A stretch of DNA of 64,000 nt from contig OY751488.1 of NCBI GenBank assembly GCA_963565915.1, forward strand, positions 3,038,001 through 3,102,000, given 5' to 3'. The stretch comes from Entoloma clypeatum (lineage: Eukaryota > Basidiomycota > Agaricomycetes > Agaricales > Entolomataceae). This document shows, one piece after another, positions 22,641 to 34,284 of the stretch (position 1 is its first letter; each line of letters begins with the position of its first letter). The position numbers were made by a program, and so were the translations under genes. Below the pieces are notes generated by a model that had not been told where the DNA came from, did no database searches, and was given only the letters and a program-made list of their open reading frames with translations.

Positions 22641-23457
22641 AAATATGGGCTTCAAGCATGTTACGGTTTGACACGGGAGCACGGGCATGGGCTTCACCTT
22701 TGACAGTCGACGAGGAGTATGACTTATACCTTAGAGATATTTTGCCACCAGGAACTGACATCATCAATTTTTGGGATGTATGTGCCTTCTTGATCAAAAC
22801 TTGCATCATACTAACTACTGCATCCAGATGGAGGAAAAGCAAGACCCACGCCAGTATCCCACGTTGTATGCCATGGCTCTCAACTACTGTATCTCCCAAT
22901 CCAGGCATCCGCCGTTCCTTGTGAGCGTATATTTTCATCAGCTAGTGAGACAGACACAAAGCACCGGAACCGAATCCATCCAATCCTGATGGAGGCCCTT
23001 CAAATCCTGAAGTTTTTGTTGAAGCAGCAGAGGTTGGATTTCACGCAGGGGCTAGAAACACCAGAGGATGACATGTTATTGTCACCAAGAGACACTGGCG
23101 ATCATCTCGCATTGATGTTGTTTCAAGGCATTTTGGGTGACAAACTTAGACAAATTGTGGCTCATGATGCATAAAAATATATTGTATCTGGTATGACTGA
23201 ATAATTATGCTTTTTATACACTTAAAGAAAGTAATGAGAACATCAAGCAGCCGATAAAATGATAAATATATTATTATATAATGACATGCACTGTTTTGGC
23301 AATTGATTGATTGGTTCCACAACTCGGGACAGGCTTGCTCCAGCTGCTGAGCCAAACAGAGCCAAATAAATTGGTTTGGTTGACAAGCCAAGTTGAATAT
23401 GTGCCAAGCCGTGACTTTGTGAGTCACGGTGCGGATAGCCGAGTTGCGGCAACACTA

Positions 23458-23815
23458 CACAGGCCTGACATGCCTCCCCCCGGACCTCTGACTCCTCTGC
23501 TCTGCTCTCTGTCCTCTGCTTCCCCGCTTTCTTGGCCCTTTTCCTCTCTGCCTCCACCTTTGCCTCCACCTCCCTTGCTCTCCTCTCGGCCTCTGCCTTC
23601 TTCCTCACCTCCGCCTCCTCTTTCTCCTTGCATATCTGTGCCAGACGGCGCATGAGCTCCTCCTCAGAGTCGTCCAGGTTGACGCTGGAATGGGTGGGCT
23701 GTGCGTTCGAATTTTGGGGCATGTTGGTGGTCACTGGAAGAAAACCCTTGGGCTGCTCATCTCCATTAAATAACCAAGACCACATGACCTTGTTTATTTT
23801 CTCACGGTCTTCCAT
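23458..23815 (-). pseudogene. Antisense zinc-cluster ORF of Gypsy2 (first exon, truncated)
   Basis: The open frame starts at an ATG at 23815 (MEDREKINKVMWS) and runs without a break through an internal Met (MPQNSN, 23723) and a Glu/Lys/Arg/Ala-rich coiled-coil segment to the first half of the cysteine cluster (EACQAC), where the hAT element cuts it. This copy suggests the longer ATG is the real start, since the copy at 57682 has a one-base loss between the two Met codons. Function unknown. Confidence 0.65.
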
Positions 23816-23841
23816 GCATGTCAGACCTAAGAGGGGAATAC

Positions 23842-24530
23842 TGTTATATCTGCCTCTGAGTCTCCGATCCACTCTGATCATCCTCCGATATTCCAGACAT
23901 CTGTTACCTCTGCATCTCCGCACATTGCCATCGTGCAATTCATATTCATAACTTTATGCATTTCATATCCATATTCCCATTCACTTATGCATTGCCTTTT
24001 CCACATGGTCCGTTGACCGACATCTCCGATGTTCGATACAGTTGCTGGCAACTTATGCCACAACTCTGGACCTACTCCGACCATCTCCGTAAAGTAATCA
24101 CATTTAGATATTTGTGGTCGTACCATACCTGTAGTTCCTCAGTTCGAATATCAACCAAGTTCACTCCTCTACTCTCAGTTCATGCCAGAGATCCTCGCCA
24201 TGGTACAATATGCCGACAACAACATCATCTTCTGCTCTTCCTCCATTGTTACCCTTCAACGAGCTCAGTACTGTGTCTGAGTCACAACTCCGACATCGTC
24301 TGACCACTTCCACATCAGTGTGTCTCCAAGAACCTCTGCACCTCCGACCTCTCCTCTGACCTCCTGAAATTGGGACACCTTATCCAACAAACAGCGGCGC
24401 AACACATACATTAAAGCCATGTCCCTCCCTTTCATTGTTCCTCCGCATTTCCAGAGTTCCACTCCAGTCTCAGTCCTATGTCCGACCTCCAATGGACTCA
24501 ATGAAGCTCCGACATTTCACCCACTTAACA
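23842..24530 (+). repeat. Gypsy2 3' LTR (689 bp)
   Basis: TGTTATATC...CACTTAACA, with TGTTA/TAACA ends. Shares the agttcgaatat block used for self-priming (about 24145). Confidence 0.88.
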
Positions 24531-25987
24531 ACAAGTCATGATCACTTTTTACCTACTTCGGCTTCTCAGTTACCTCGTAAACCACCTACTGCACCACCGA
24601 CTGTACATCCCGTGCCATCTCGTTTACAGTCACCTATACATTTGCGCCATGAAACCCCACCTCACATCCTTCATCATGTTTTGTCTACATTCAATGCTAC
24701 TCCTCCTTCTTTGTGTTCCCCGCCTCCTTCCGTGCAACGCCCCGCTCCTGCTTTACCGACCCCTGCACCTCTTTCTACTGTTTCTTCTCATTCTCATAAA
24801 ATCACTCTACCCGATGTTTCCCATTTACCTATCTTGGCAACTGGCAGAGACTGGACCAAATGGTACGTGGCCATGCTCGAGATGGTGGACAATCTAGGTC
24901 TCTATGCCCATATTTGTCCACCTTCGGATCCTGGAGCACCATATGATCCCTCTGCTTGTCCCTCCTTCACGCCGGAGGTTGTGGCTGATTCCCCTCAACC
25001 CTCGTTGATGAATACTTGGCTTGGTGTTGAGATGATGGTGTTGTTCACCACATCCTCATTGGTCATTTGGGGAGTGGACCCATGGCTGTGGTGCCGTGGA
25101 AGCGTGATCCTCAGGGGGGCCTTGCTTCTACCACACGGGATGTGTATGTGTTGCTCTACAAGAACTATGGTGGAGGTGATCCTGTCTCTGCGGCGGTCAC
25201 CAAGGATCACATCATCAAGGTTCGCTGTGGCTCGGGACTGGACGCTGTCCAGCAGTATGTGGAGGAATGGTGCTCATCCTTGAAACAATTAGAAGGAACC
25301 TACTGGGACTTTACCAATTTCAATTGTCTCCGTCATTTCATCAACCATCTACCCATCGACGAGAGCTATTGCGAGCTTTGTGACAAGGTCTACAAGGGTT
25401 TCCAAGCACACCCACTGATTTACTATGACTTTGAGGAGATAGCACAAGAGGTCCTGTTGCTCAACATCCATAACCATATGATCCAGGCGACCTCAACGCA
25501 CTGTGCGCCTGCTCACCGTCCGATGTCCTCTGCTACTGTCCCACCTGCATCAGGTCAATCCACCAGTGCCTTGCACCATGAAACTCAGGCTGGTTTCTCA
25601 TCTGCCCCACCATTCTCCCACCACAGTTATTTGCGACAATTGCAGTGCTTCTGGTCATTCAAAGGAATACTGCTGGGAACCTGGAGGAGGGGATGTGGGT
25701 GGCTGTGACCACTATCTGACAGTGCATTCCCAATGGGCTAAAGTTTTTATCACTATGGACACTACAAATTTACAATCCTCACCTGTGTTACCCCCACCTA
25801 CATCTATTTCTACAGAACATGATACAGATACATCACCAGTGATAGACAATCCTGTACCAGCATCCCTGGCGAAATCTGATGTCCTTTACACCTATAATAT
25901 GTCTGATCCCGTGTCCCCGGGTCTGGCAATGGTTTCCTCTTACCCAATGCCTTATCTAGAATTTGTCCGCTCCGTGGACTCCTTCAC
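24531..25987 (+). pseudogene. Copia-B Gag (broken by two frame slips)
   Basis: Gag of a Copia element. The proline-rich N-terminus is followed by LATGRDWTKWYVAMLEMVDNLG, a UBN2-like region, and a CCHC knuckle CDNCSASGHSKEYC at about 25633. Frame slips near 25038 and 25615 move the reading out of and back into the first frame; reading across them gives the expected HHILIGHLGSGPMAVVPWK block. The N-terminus is cut by the Gypsy2 LTR. Confidence 0.85.
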
Positions 25988-26289
25988 TAGTGTTTAAAGG
26001 TCCGATTCGGTCCGGTTTTTGACCCTCAAAATATTGAGACTGAGACCGAGACCGATTTTTCGGTTCACATGATTCCGAAAAAACCGAACCGGACCGATGC
26101 AAGACCGGTGCATCGGTCCCTCTCACCTCAAGAAAGTGAGACCGAACTTGTTTAGACCAGTTTAAACCAATATATTACATGTTAAACAACATTAAGGACA
26201 CGTGCGCACAGCCCAATGCTGCGCACGCGCGTCGTACCTCCTCCATTGGTCCTCCGTGGCCTCAGCCCACCCCCATCTGCTCTTGTGCA

Positions 26290-26790
26290 TCAGTCGACGC
26301 CGTTGGGCGCAAAAGGGGGCCGTTGGGCACATGTCGTGGCAGGTGTGCCATGCTGTACGGCGTGAAAGGGGCCGGTGGGCGTGAGTTGACGGCGTTGGGG
26401 ACGCGAGGCGGCCGTTGGGTGCTAATAGGGGCATGCTAATAGGGGCTGTTGGGCATGAGGGGTGGCCAGTGCGCGTGAAGGAAGGGTGGTGGGTGAGAAT
26501 TGATGGTGCTGGGGATGCGAGGCGGTCATTGGGCGATAGAGGGGGGGCCATTGGGCATGAGGGGGGGCCGGTGCACGCGAAGGGTGCTGGGTGTTAGTCG
26601 ACAGTGTTGGGGACGCAAGGTGGCCATTGGGCGTTAGAGGAGGCCGTTGGGCATTAGAGGAGGCCGTTGGGTGTTAGAGGGCCGTTGGGCACACGAGGGG
26701 GCCGTTGGGTGTGAAGGAGGCTGTTAGGCATTAGAGGGGGCCATTGTGTGTCAGTCAACGCCATTGTGTACGAGGGGCGGCCATTGGGGG
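26290..26790 (+). repeat. Minisatellite with gccgttgggc core (hAT copy 2)
   Basis: About twenty degenerate units of ggggccgttgggc plus a variable spacer. It is expanded relative to the 11288-11600 array and accounts for most of the length difference between the sister elements. Confidence 0.85.
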
Positions 26791-27746
26791 GGGGGGAAAG
26801 TGGGTGGGTGGAGTGAAGGTGGGGGATAAAAAAGAGTGTGGGAAGGTTTCGACTTATGTATGGGTCGACTCTCAGCAATTGCCAAGAGTGCTTGGCATCA
26901 ATGCTGAGCGACGTGTGTCGTTGAAACTTGCATCATCAATCCATGGCACTGTAAGTGCTAAAATTAGTTTGTAACTTATGTAGAGATACTTAGAAACTAA
27001 TAGTAGCTATACAAACAGTTAAATACAGGAGCTATGTATGGTAGAGAGTCTGTACTGAAAAATGATACATCAAAAGCACTGTAAATCGTGATAAACAGTG
27101 CATCATGAGTTCCCCCAAACACAAAAACAAGTATTTTCTTACTTCTGTAAGGGCGACCTTATGATCCAACAACTCCGAAGTGCTCTGAAGCGACTCCGAC
27201 GTCGGACAACTTGCAAGGGAGATCCAAAGGTTAGATTAAAGACTACTAAACAACAATATATCGTACCTTGCAAGGGAGATCCAAAGAGAAAACTCTAAGG
27301 AATCCCCTGCAACCGAAGCAGATATATAGAAAAAGAGAATTGGAAATGGAAGCGGAACGGCAACGAGAATATATGAAATAGTAGGAATATTTGAAATAAG
27401 ATATCCACTCCAAAAAGCGGAGCAGATCAGAGGACGTCGGAGATGGGGGTTGAAGAGATAAATATATAAGTGATGTATCGTACTGTGCATGGACTTGAAG
27501 TAATAAGTTCATGTCGAAAGACCGAAGGGCGGAGAACAGGCCGTCGGAATATTGGAGATACGTCGGAGGTGTTTGGAAAGGAAAAGGAAAATGTAAAGTA
27601 TAGTAAGTGTAAGTAATAAATGCACCACATCTAGAAGTCCGATAACCGGAGGGTCGGAGGTATGTTGGGAATCGTTGGAGATCATCGGAAATCGTCGGAG
27701 GTGGTGGAAAGAGAATGCGAAAGGGAGAAGAAAGGAGAAGGGAAGG

Positions 27747-28116
27747 TGTTATGCGTAACAAACCGTTCCAAGGTTCGGGCAGAGTATGCAGGAAGATGGA
27801 AAGGCGAAGAGCAATGTGATTGCTAAATCTAAGGAATGTAGCTATGGTACATGAGGTTTATATAGTACTGACTATGAGCGGTAGCGAATGAGTCAGTAAC
27901 TGCAGAAGGCAGTGCGCATGAGTAAGGCGACTGCGGAAGGCTATGCACTAATGAGTAAGCTGACTGCGGAATGGGTCAGACAGCTGCGGAAAGCGAGTCA
28001 GCGCGGGAGCGAAGTATACTAAAGGAAATAAAGTATAATACGATATGTGTAAGCAGGGGCCGATGAGTAAAAGTGAAAAGGTAAGCGTATACGTCCGTAG
28101 TCGTTAGTCCGTAACA
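27747..28116 (-). repeat. Gypsy1 copy 2 3' LTR (370 bp)
   Basis: TGTTACGGAC...CGCATAACA in element sense, preceded by a gaggaggggaaca purine tract. Confidence 0.93.
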
Positions 28117-28153
28117 TGTTCCCCTCCTCAAGGTCTGTGTCCTCACAGACTAC

Positions 28154-28522
28154 CTACTCCCATCCATCGTTGCCATTTGGATCGGCCCAGGCAGGGTCAA
28201 CTCGGTTACCCCAATCCTTTATCAGTTCATCGTTTACTGCCGTGGCAAACTCTAAACCTCGAACGGCGAGGCGAAGGTGTCGATTCTCGACAGCAAGGGT
28301 GTTGGTATAGTTTTTGAGGATGAGCTTCTCCTCAGCGGTGGGGGCGGTTGGTAAATCGGAGAGGGTATGAAGGCGGATATGCATCTGCCGGTGGAGGATG
28401 TCAGCGACGGAGGTTTCGAGCACATGGATCTGGTCGCGCATGGAGAGCGCTTCGCCGATGAGGGTGGTGATGGTGGGGTTGATATCGGAAGCATCGGTGG
28501 AGGCGGCGGTGATGTTGGACAT
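28154..28522 (-). CDS. Gypsy1 copy 2 ORF3 (122 aa, unknown function)
   Basis: A small intact ORF on the pol strand, 3' of the chromodomain and just before the purine tract. It starts at the ATG at 28522 (MSNITAAST) and stops at 28154. Visible features are a Ser/Thr/Asp-rich start, a helical middle with heptad-like spacing (LSMRDQIHVLETSVADILHR), a basic stretch, and an acidic Trp-containing end (WADPNGNDGWE). It aligns over its length with the ORF at 49652-50023 despite many substitutions, so the reading frame is conserved between subfamilies. I do not recognise a domain. There is no signal peptide or membrane segment, which argues against an envelope protein. Confidence 0.75.
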   Translation of the reverse strand: MSNITAASTDASDINPTITTLIGEALSMRDQIHVLETSVADILHRQMHIRLHTLSDLPTAPTAEEKLILKNYTNTLAVENRHLRLAVRGLEFATAVNDELIKDWGNRVDPAWADPNGNDGWE

Positions 28523-28639
28523 GGCAGAAATGATGTTTGAAAGGTATAAGAAGAACGGCATGTTGGGCGAGAAGAGTTGGAGCGGGGAACTCGATGTGAC
28601 AGAAGTCGATGTGAAAAATGGCTCTCAAAGTTTGTTCTT

Positions 28640-31600
28640 TTATCGTGGACGCGATGGATTTTGCTGATGAAAATCTCGGATCAAGTCTTGAGCGTTCTGA
28701 ACATTAGTCCGAGGTTCCCACATGTTCTCTTCTGGGCCATACCCTTCCCATTGGACAAGGTACTGGATCTTTCCACGGAATTTCCGAGAGTCCAGGATCG
28801 TGGAGACATGGTATTCTTCTCGTCCTTCAACGATGATCGGATCAGGGGCTGGCTTCTTTTTCTGAATGGCATACTTCGGGGTTTCGTATGGCGATAACAG
28901 GGTCTCGTTGAACACAGGGTGGATCATCTTCCAGGTTTTGGGAAGATCAAGACGGTATGCACTAGCTCCTTTCTTCTCTAGGACTTTGAACGGTCCGTGT
29001 CGGAGGGCGTCAAGTTTCTTTGAGGGACGATCAGTCCTGATGTTAGTCCCTTCCAGCCACACCTTGTCTCCGATGCGGTAATTCCGAGACGGGCTTCGTC
29101 GTGTGTCAACTGTCTTCTTCATCTGATCCTGGGCCTGTTTCAGTGCTGCGTTGGCTTCTTCTCATGCCTGTTTGAGTTTTTTCAAGAAGTCGTTTGCTGC
29201 TGGATTGGTGTCTTCCAACACAAGTTCTCCCTTCCAAGGATGCAGACCGTAGTTGAGATAGAATGGTGTGTACTTTGTCGCTTGATGTTCTTTGTCATTG
29301 TACTGGAATTCTGCGATTGTGATCCATTCCGCCCAATCATCTTGTAGATGGTTGACAAAGTTTCGTAAGAACACCTCGGTTTCCTGATGCAGTCGTTCGG
29401 CTTGTCCATCAGTTTGTGGATGGTACACAGTGGACAGGTTTCTCTTGATTCCCAACATGCGGCAAAGTATCTCCATGAACTTTGCGGCGAACTGTGGCCC
29501 TCTGTCGCTAATGATCTTCTTAGGGATCCCATGAAGCTTCCATATCTGGTCCCGATAGATCTTGGCTAATCCTTCAGCCGATAGTTCCACGGTTGTCGGG
29601 ATGAGATGAAGCATCTTTGAATGTCTGTCCGTGATGACCAGAATTGCGTTCTTCCCATCAGATTCTGGTATCGGTCCCACGACGTCAATCCCTATGTCTT
29701 CCCATGGTTGACTTGGCGCGGCGTTAGGGTGTAGAGGGGCGTGTCTCTTTTGGCGGCTGATCTTGTTACGTTGACAGGTGTCACAACCTTTCACATACTT
29801 CTTTACGTCATGTAGGATGGTGGGCCACCAGTAGGTGCGAGTGAGGAGTTCATGTGTTTGATATTGTCCTGGATGTCCTGCCACTGGTGCGTCGTGCGCT
29901 TCAAACATCAGTTCTTGGCGCAATTGTGGGTCTGGTGGAACATAGACTCGTTCTCCTGTGTAGGTGATGCCATTTTCCTGCTGGTACCAGTGAGGATTCT
30001 TCTTCAGACCCTGGGCTACTTCTGTCTCCATGCGATTCGAGGCCTTGATGCGTGCAATCCATGGGTTTTCGATGGTTGTGATGTTTCCGATTTTGATGGA
30101 ATCAGATGTTTCACCCCCTTCAAAGAATTGTTCCTCCGTGAACATCTCCATTTGTATCACATCTTCTGATTCCAATCGTTTCAAAAATAGCCCCTCCTTG
30201 AGCATTTGGTCGCTGTCCTGCGGCTCGAGTTCCGTCTCATACCAGGGTAAACGTGACAGGATGTCTGCTTTTGCATTTGTCTTCCCAGGTACATGTCGCA
30301 ATTCGAAGTCATAGTCTTGTAACTTCATCTTCCAGCGCCTCTGTCGTTGGTTTAGGTCCTGAGGACGCCGGAAATACTCCAGGTTTTTGTGATCGGTTAA
30401 GATCTCGAAACGTTCCTTGGCTTCAAGTAGATAATGTCGCCAGTCCTTCAGTGCTTCCATGACTGCCAAGAGTTCCTTGTCATATATCTCGTAATTCTGT
30501 TCGGCCGCGGACATGGTCCGCGACAAGAACGTGATAGGATGCCACTTGTCGTCTTGTTTCTGTGAAAGTACCGCTCCAATCGCATAACCCGATGCATCGG
30601 TTTTGACCCTGAACTGTCCGTCCGGTTTGGGCAATGCCAAGACTGGTGCCGTCGTGATTGCCTGTATGAGACCTTCGAATGCTTCTTGCGCTGCTGGTCC
30701 CCACGTGAATGCTGCACTTCCCGTAAGTGTTGTGAGTGGCTTTGCGATGTTTGAGTATCCTTCAATGAAGCGTCGATAAAAATTGGCAAATCCCAGGAAC
30801 CTCTGGACTTCCTTTTTTGATGTGAGTACTCGCCAGTTCCGGATTGTGTCCACCTTTTCAGTTTCCATCTCAACACGTCCTTCTCCAACGACATATCCCA
30901 ATATGGGGCATTTCGTTACTTCCCAAAGACACTTCTTCTCCTTTAGGAACAGGTCATTGTCTGACAGAATCTGCAAGATCTCTTCGGTGTTCCGGGCGAG
31001 TTCTTCCTTGGTTTTACCAATAACCACTATGTCATCCATGTAAATCACACAGATGCGCCGACGGATCTGATCCCTGAATAGGCTGGCCATCATCCGAGAG
31101 AACGTTCCCGGGGAGTTGCAGAGACCGAAAAACATGACCAATGGTTCAAACAATCCTCGGCTGGTCAGGAAGGCGGCTTTCCATTTGTCACCCTTCTTGA
31201 TCCGCACGTTATTGTATCCCCACATGATGTCCATTTTGTTGAAGTAGACTGCGTCCTTCAATACATCCAAGAGGTCGTTGATGCGTGGGAGTGGGACTTT
31301 GTCCTTAACCGTGAATTTATTGACCGTGCGATAATCCTGTACCAATCGTTTGGAACCATCCTTCTTGTTAATGAAGAAGCAGGGTGATGCATAAGGGGAT
31401 TTGGATGGTCGGATCTTTCTGGTTGCCAGGCCTTCATTGATGAATTCGTCCAGTTCTTCTTGCTCCTTTTGGGTCATAGGGTACATGTTTCCTCCTAGCT
31501 CCTTTGGTGCGTCCGGTGTAAGTTTGATGCCGTGGTCCCATTCTCTTTCCTTTGGGATTTTGTCAAAGTTTTCTTTTTCAAAGAGATGGGCAAAACGTTC

Positions 31601-32330
31601 AACGTATGAGGGTCGTTTGGTTGTGGGAGGTGGTGTGGGAGTAACTGCTTCCAATATGGGGTCTCCGGGCTTCCATTTCTGATCCGATTTCTTGGGCGCG
31701 TCCTTGTCTCATACTTCCACCATGCGAACCCGATGTTTGCGACCATTAAGGTTAACCCTGAAATCTGAGTGTTTTGTTTGACATGTTGATGGGCACCGGT
31801 TGAATGTTACAGCACTGGTCGTCCAATTGATTGTGGGGTTGTGGTGCACCAACCAGTCATGTCCCAAAAGCATGTCCGTTCTCCCAATGTCCAATACCAT
31901 TGCTTCCATGGTTTCCTGGTGTGTTCCTAAGTCTAGCTTGACTTCGGCAAGTTTTTCTGCTTTCTGTTGTCAGTTCGGCGATCCATCCGCATTTAGGATT
32001 GATATGGGCTTTATTCCACGTGTGGGAAGGTTCTGTTCGCGTACTATTCTGGGATGGATACATGTGCGTTCACATCCGCTATCAACCTCGGGTCGAATGG
32101 CCTTTGGTCCTCGTCGTGTTTTGATCTGGGCTTGCAGCTTGATCTCTCGTCGTTTCGGAGGTTTATCTCCCTTGACAATCTTAGTTGACGCAACGGCTCG
32201 CTTTGCAGGGATAACATAAGTTATATTGTCTGTAGCTGCACCAGGCAAGCGAGTTCGTTTAATGGATAAGGGTCGCGACTTAGCATCGTTTAATCGGACC
32301 CTTCGGGAAAATCCTTCTCATCGGTCTCTA
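28640..32330 (-). pseudogene. Gypsy1 copy 2 pol (three in-frame TGA)
   Basis: The order is protease (VDSGCERTCIHP, about 32080), RT with YMDD (about 31042), RNase H (TDASGYAIGAVLS, about 30590), integrase with a zinc finger (HDAPVAGHPGQ... CDTC, about 29780-29900) and catalytic blocks ([19 protein letters not shown] about 29490, HPQTDGQAE about 29410), and a chromodomain ([11 protein letters not shown]... about 28660-28830). TGA codons at 29160, about 31708 and about 31969 replace residues that are Arg or Gln in the other copies (A-R-EEAN, V-R-DKD, N-R-QQK). Pol reads in the -1 frame relative to gag with a short overlap. Confidence 0.92.
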
Positions 32331-33490
32331 TGGTGATGGTTTCATCATCATCAGTATCTCCATCAGACACCTTCCTAATCTTTCCAGAGTTCTTCTTCGG
32401 CTTGCGGCAGTTGCGCGCGATATGTCCTTCTTGGTCGCAGTTGAAACACTTACGACCATCTTTCTTCTTTGGGGCTTTGCAGTCTTTGGCAAGGTGACCA
32501 AAGCGCTGACAGTTGTAGCAACGGGCTACTCCTGCTTTGTCGATCTCCATGGCTTTGCCTTGACCACCATAAGTGGTGCCCAATCCGGTGCGTGTGTCGC
32601 CACCCCCTCGGATGACTAATGCATGTCCCTCCATCTGTCGTCCCTTGTTTCGGATCTCCTTTGCGTAATCAGTGTACGTCTTGCCATCGCTAGCCACTTG
32701 TTCAGAAATTCTGCGGTTGACGTTCTTTTCCAGGATATATTTCCCAGTTTCTTCGCCAAGGTTTGACAGCTTCAAGAGCTCTTCGAATTTGTCCAAGAAT
32801 TCGTCGATGGTGCATTTCTCCTGTTTCAGGACTTCGAGTCTCGCTTTGGCCGCTGCCGACTTGTTGGCAATAGAGAATCGCGTAGCGATGTCGTCTGAGA
32901 ACCCTAACCAGGTGATGTTCTCGCCATCGGTGGCAAGGTCGTCTAACTTGTTGCTGGCCCAGTGTTTACCGGACCCTTCCATCATGCGGGATAACACCGC
33001 AAGAATTTTCTGATCATCGGACAGGCCCTTCTGGAACCTGATGTATAATTTGGTGGCTTTCCACCACTCGTTGAAGGTGTGTCTGTCTTTGAACATCCCA
33101 GGATCTTTGATGATTTTGGATGTATCCATTGTTTGTACTGTCGGTGCTTCTGCCATGTCTAGAACTTGCGGAGTAGGAGAGGTGTCGGATTGTTGGGATG
33201 AAGATGGGGTTCGGGATATAGGTAGGGGTTGAAAATCAGTCCCTGTTCTAGGCGTCTGTTCGGTATCTGACTGCGCGGAGTCAAAAGTAAATTCGTCAGG
33301 GGACTCGTCGGCGGAATCAGTGGCAAAACGTTCGGGGTATTTCCTCTGTAGATCTCTAAGGAATCTCTGTTCCTGCGCGTCTGTTGGTCGCGAGAAGGGG
33401 TCAAGTCTCTCGTTTCGTGCCCAATGGTTGTACTCGGTCTGTTGCTTCGAGTAAGACGTGGTGATGCGGCTCTGGGACGTCTCGATGTGA
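32290..33490 (-). CDS. Gypsy1 copy 2 Gag
   Basis: Nucleocapsid precursor. An ATG-initiated open part (MAEAPTVQ) runs from 33156 to the stop at 32290, and the same frame is open upstream to about 33490. It has the FKDRHTFNEWW and FLDKFEELL capsid blocks and two CCHC knuckles at about 32400-32540. The upstream N-terminal segment (33500-33890, ending NPFSTPEARQEELS) lies in another frame, with a TGA near 33612. Confidence 0.85.
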
Positions 33491-33914
33491 GCGTCCTAAT
33501 CAATCTTCTGATAACGGTTGTCTGGACACCGATAAACTCTCTGATCTCTGTGATCCGACCTGTCTGAGGTCCTTCTTGAACGCGAAAGCTTTCGAGTTCG
33601 TTCTGTCAGGCGTTGTAACGCGCGATCTGGTGTTGCCGAGCAAGATGGATGCTCTCTGCTATCTCGCCGTGGGGGCGATGCTCGTCATTGTCTAGTTCTT
33701 TGTCAAGCACCTGCTGTAGGATGCGACGGATCTCCGATTCAATGTACTGCTGGATAAGCGTAAAATCGATACTGTCTCGAGGACTTAGCTCCTCCTGTCG
33801 GGCTTCTGGCGTGCTGAATGGGTTACTGGTGAAGTCTTCAAAGAAGCGCGACGTTTTGACTCGTCTGGTAGTTGCTCTCTTCGCTCTGGGCGAACCTAAC
33901 GAGATTTAGCAACT

Positions 33915-34284
33915 TGTTATGCGTAACAAACCGTTCCAAGGTTCGGGCAGAGTATGCAGGAAGATGGAAAGGCGAAGAGCAATGTGATTGCTAAATCTAA
34001 GGAATGTAGCTATGGTACATGAGGTTTATATAGTACTGACTATGAGCGGTAGCGAATGAGTCAGTAACTGCGGAAGGCAGTGCGCATGAGTAAGGCGACT
34101 GCGGAAGGCTATGCACTAATGAGTAAGCTGACTGCGGAATGGGTCAGACAGCTGCGGAAAGCGAGTCAGCGCGGGAGCGAAGTATACTAAAGGAAATAAA
34201 GTATAATACGATATGTGTAAGCAGGGGCCGATGAGTAAAAGTGAAAAGGTAAGCGTATACGTCCGTAGTCGTTAGTCCGTAACA
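33915..34284 (-). repeat. Gypsy1 copy 2 5' LTR (370 bp)
   Basis: Contains a TATA box (tatataaacc in element sense) followed by agatttagcaa, which is complementary to the primer site just inside the LTR (plus strand agatttagcaa at about 33902-33912). Confidence 0.93.

Larger units (their letters stand above)
14137..23174 (+). pseudogene. hAT transposase (multi-exon, lightly degenerate)
   Basis: A cut-and-paste DNA transposase. Exons inferred from frame and GT/AG ends: to 14512; 14584-14842 (BED-type zinc-finger remnant, LWNHLTTNHH); 14892-15047; 15095-15319 (ISFTADLWSS, a catalytic Asp block); 15370-16970 with the hAT insertion removed (WTVDNAS and DAQDRHIMCFPHIINI blocks); 17030-17234 and 17283-17540; then after the Gypsy1 insertion 22641-22770 and 22828-23174. 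The C-terminal dimerisation block (ERIFSSASETDTKHRNRI, then LMEALQILKFLL) is clear. TGA stops near 14269, 16543 and 16935 and a frame slip near 22883 break it. Confidence 0.85.
14137..23457 (+). mobile_element. hAT transposon with transposase gene, interrupted by later insertions
   Basis: Right end at 23457 (plus strand ...gagttgcggcaacacta; inward TAGTGTTGCCGC), followed by cacaggcc where it cuts the antisense ORF of a Gypsy2 fragment. The left end was not found: neither a matching TAGTGTTGCC terminus nor the other half of the target is visible. 23175-23457 is the subterminal region, with repeated gagccaa/agccaag words and a small palindrome around cgtgactttgtgagtcacg. Later insertions are the hAT element 15390-16373 and Gypsy1 17541-22640. 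Confidence 0.75.
23458..24530 (+). mobile_element. Gypsy2 3' end fragment (antisense ORF plus 3' LTR)
   Basis: Homologous in reverse to 56943-58030. It consists of part of the antisense ORF, a polypurine tract (aagaggggaatac, 23829-23841) and a 689-bp LTR. Its left side is cut by the hAT end at 23457. Its right LTR end interrupts Copia-B gag, with acaag as the first 5 bp. Confidence 0.88.
27747..34284 (-). mobile_element. Gypsy1 copy 2: full-length chromodomain retrotransposon (6538 bp)
   Basis: Two 370-bp LTRs (27747-28116, 33915-34284) differ at about one position, with an exact 5-bp target duplication gaagg (27742-27746, 34285-34289). The order in element sense is LTR, self-priming site, gag, pol (protease, RT, RNase H, integrase, chromodomain), ORF3, purine tract, LTR. 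The insertion is recent, but pol carries three TGA stops. Confidence 0.95.
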
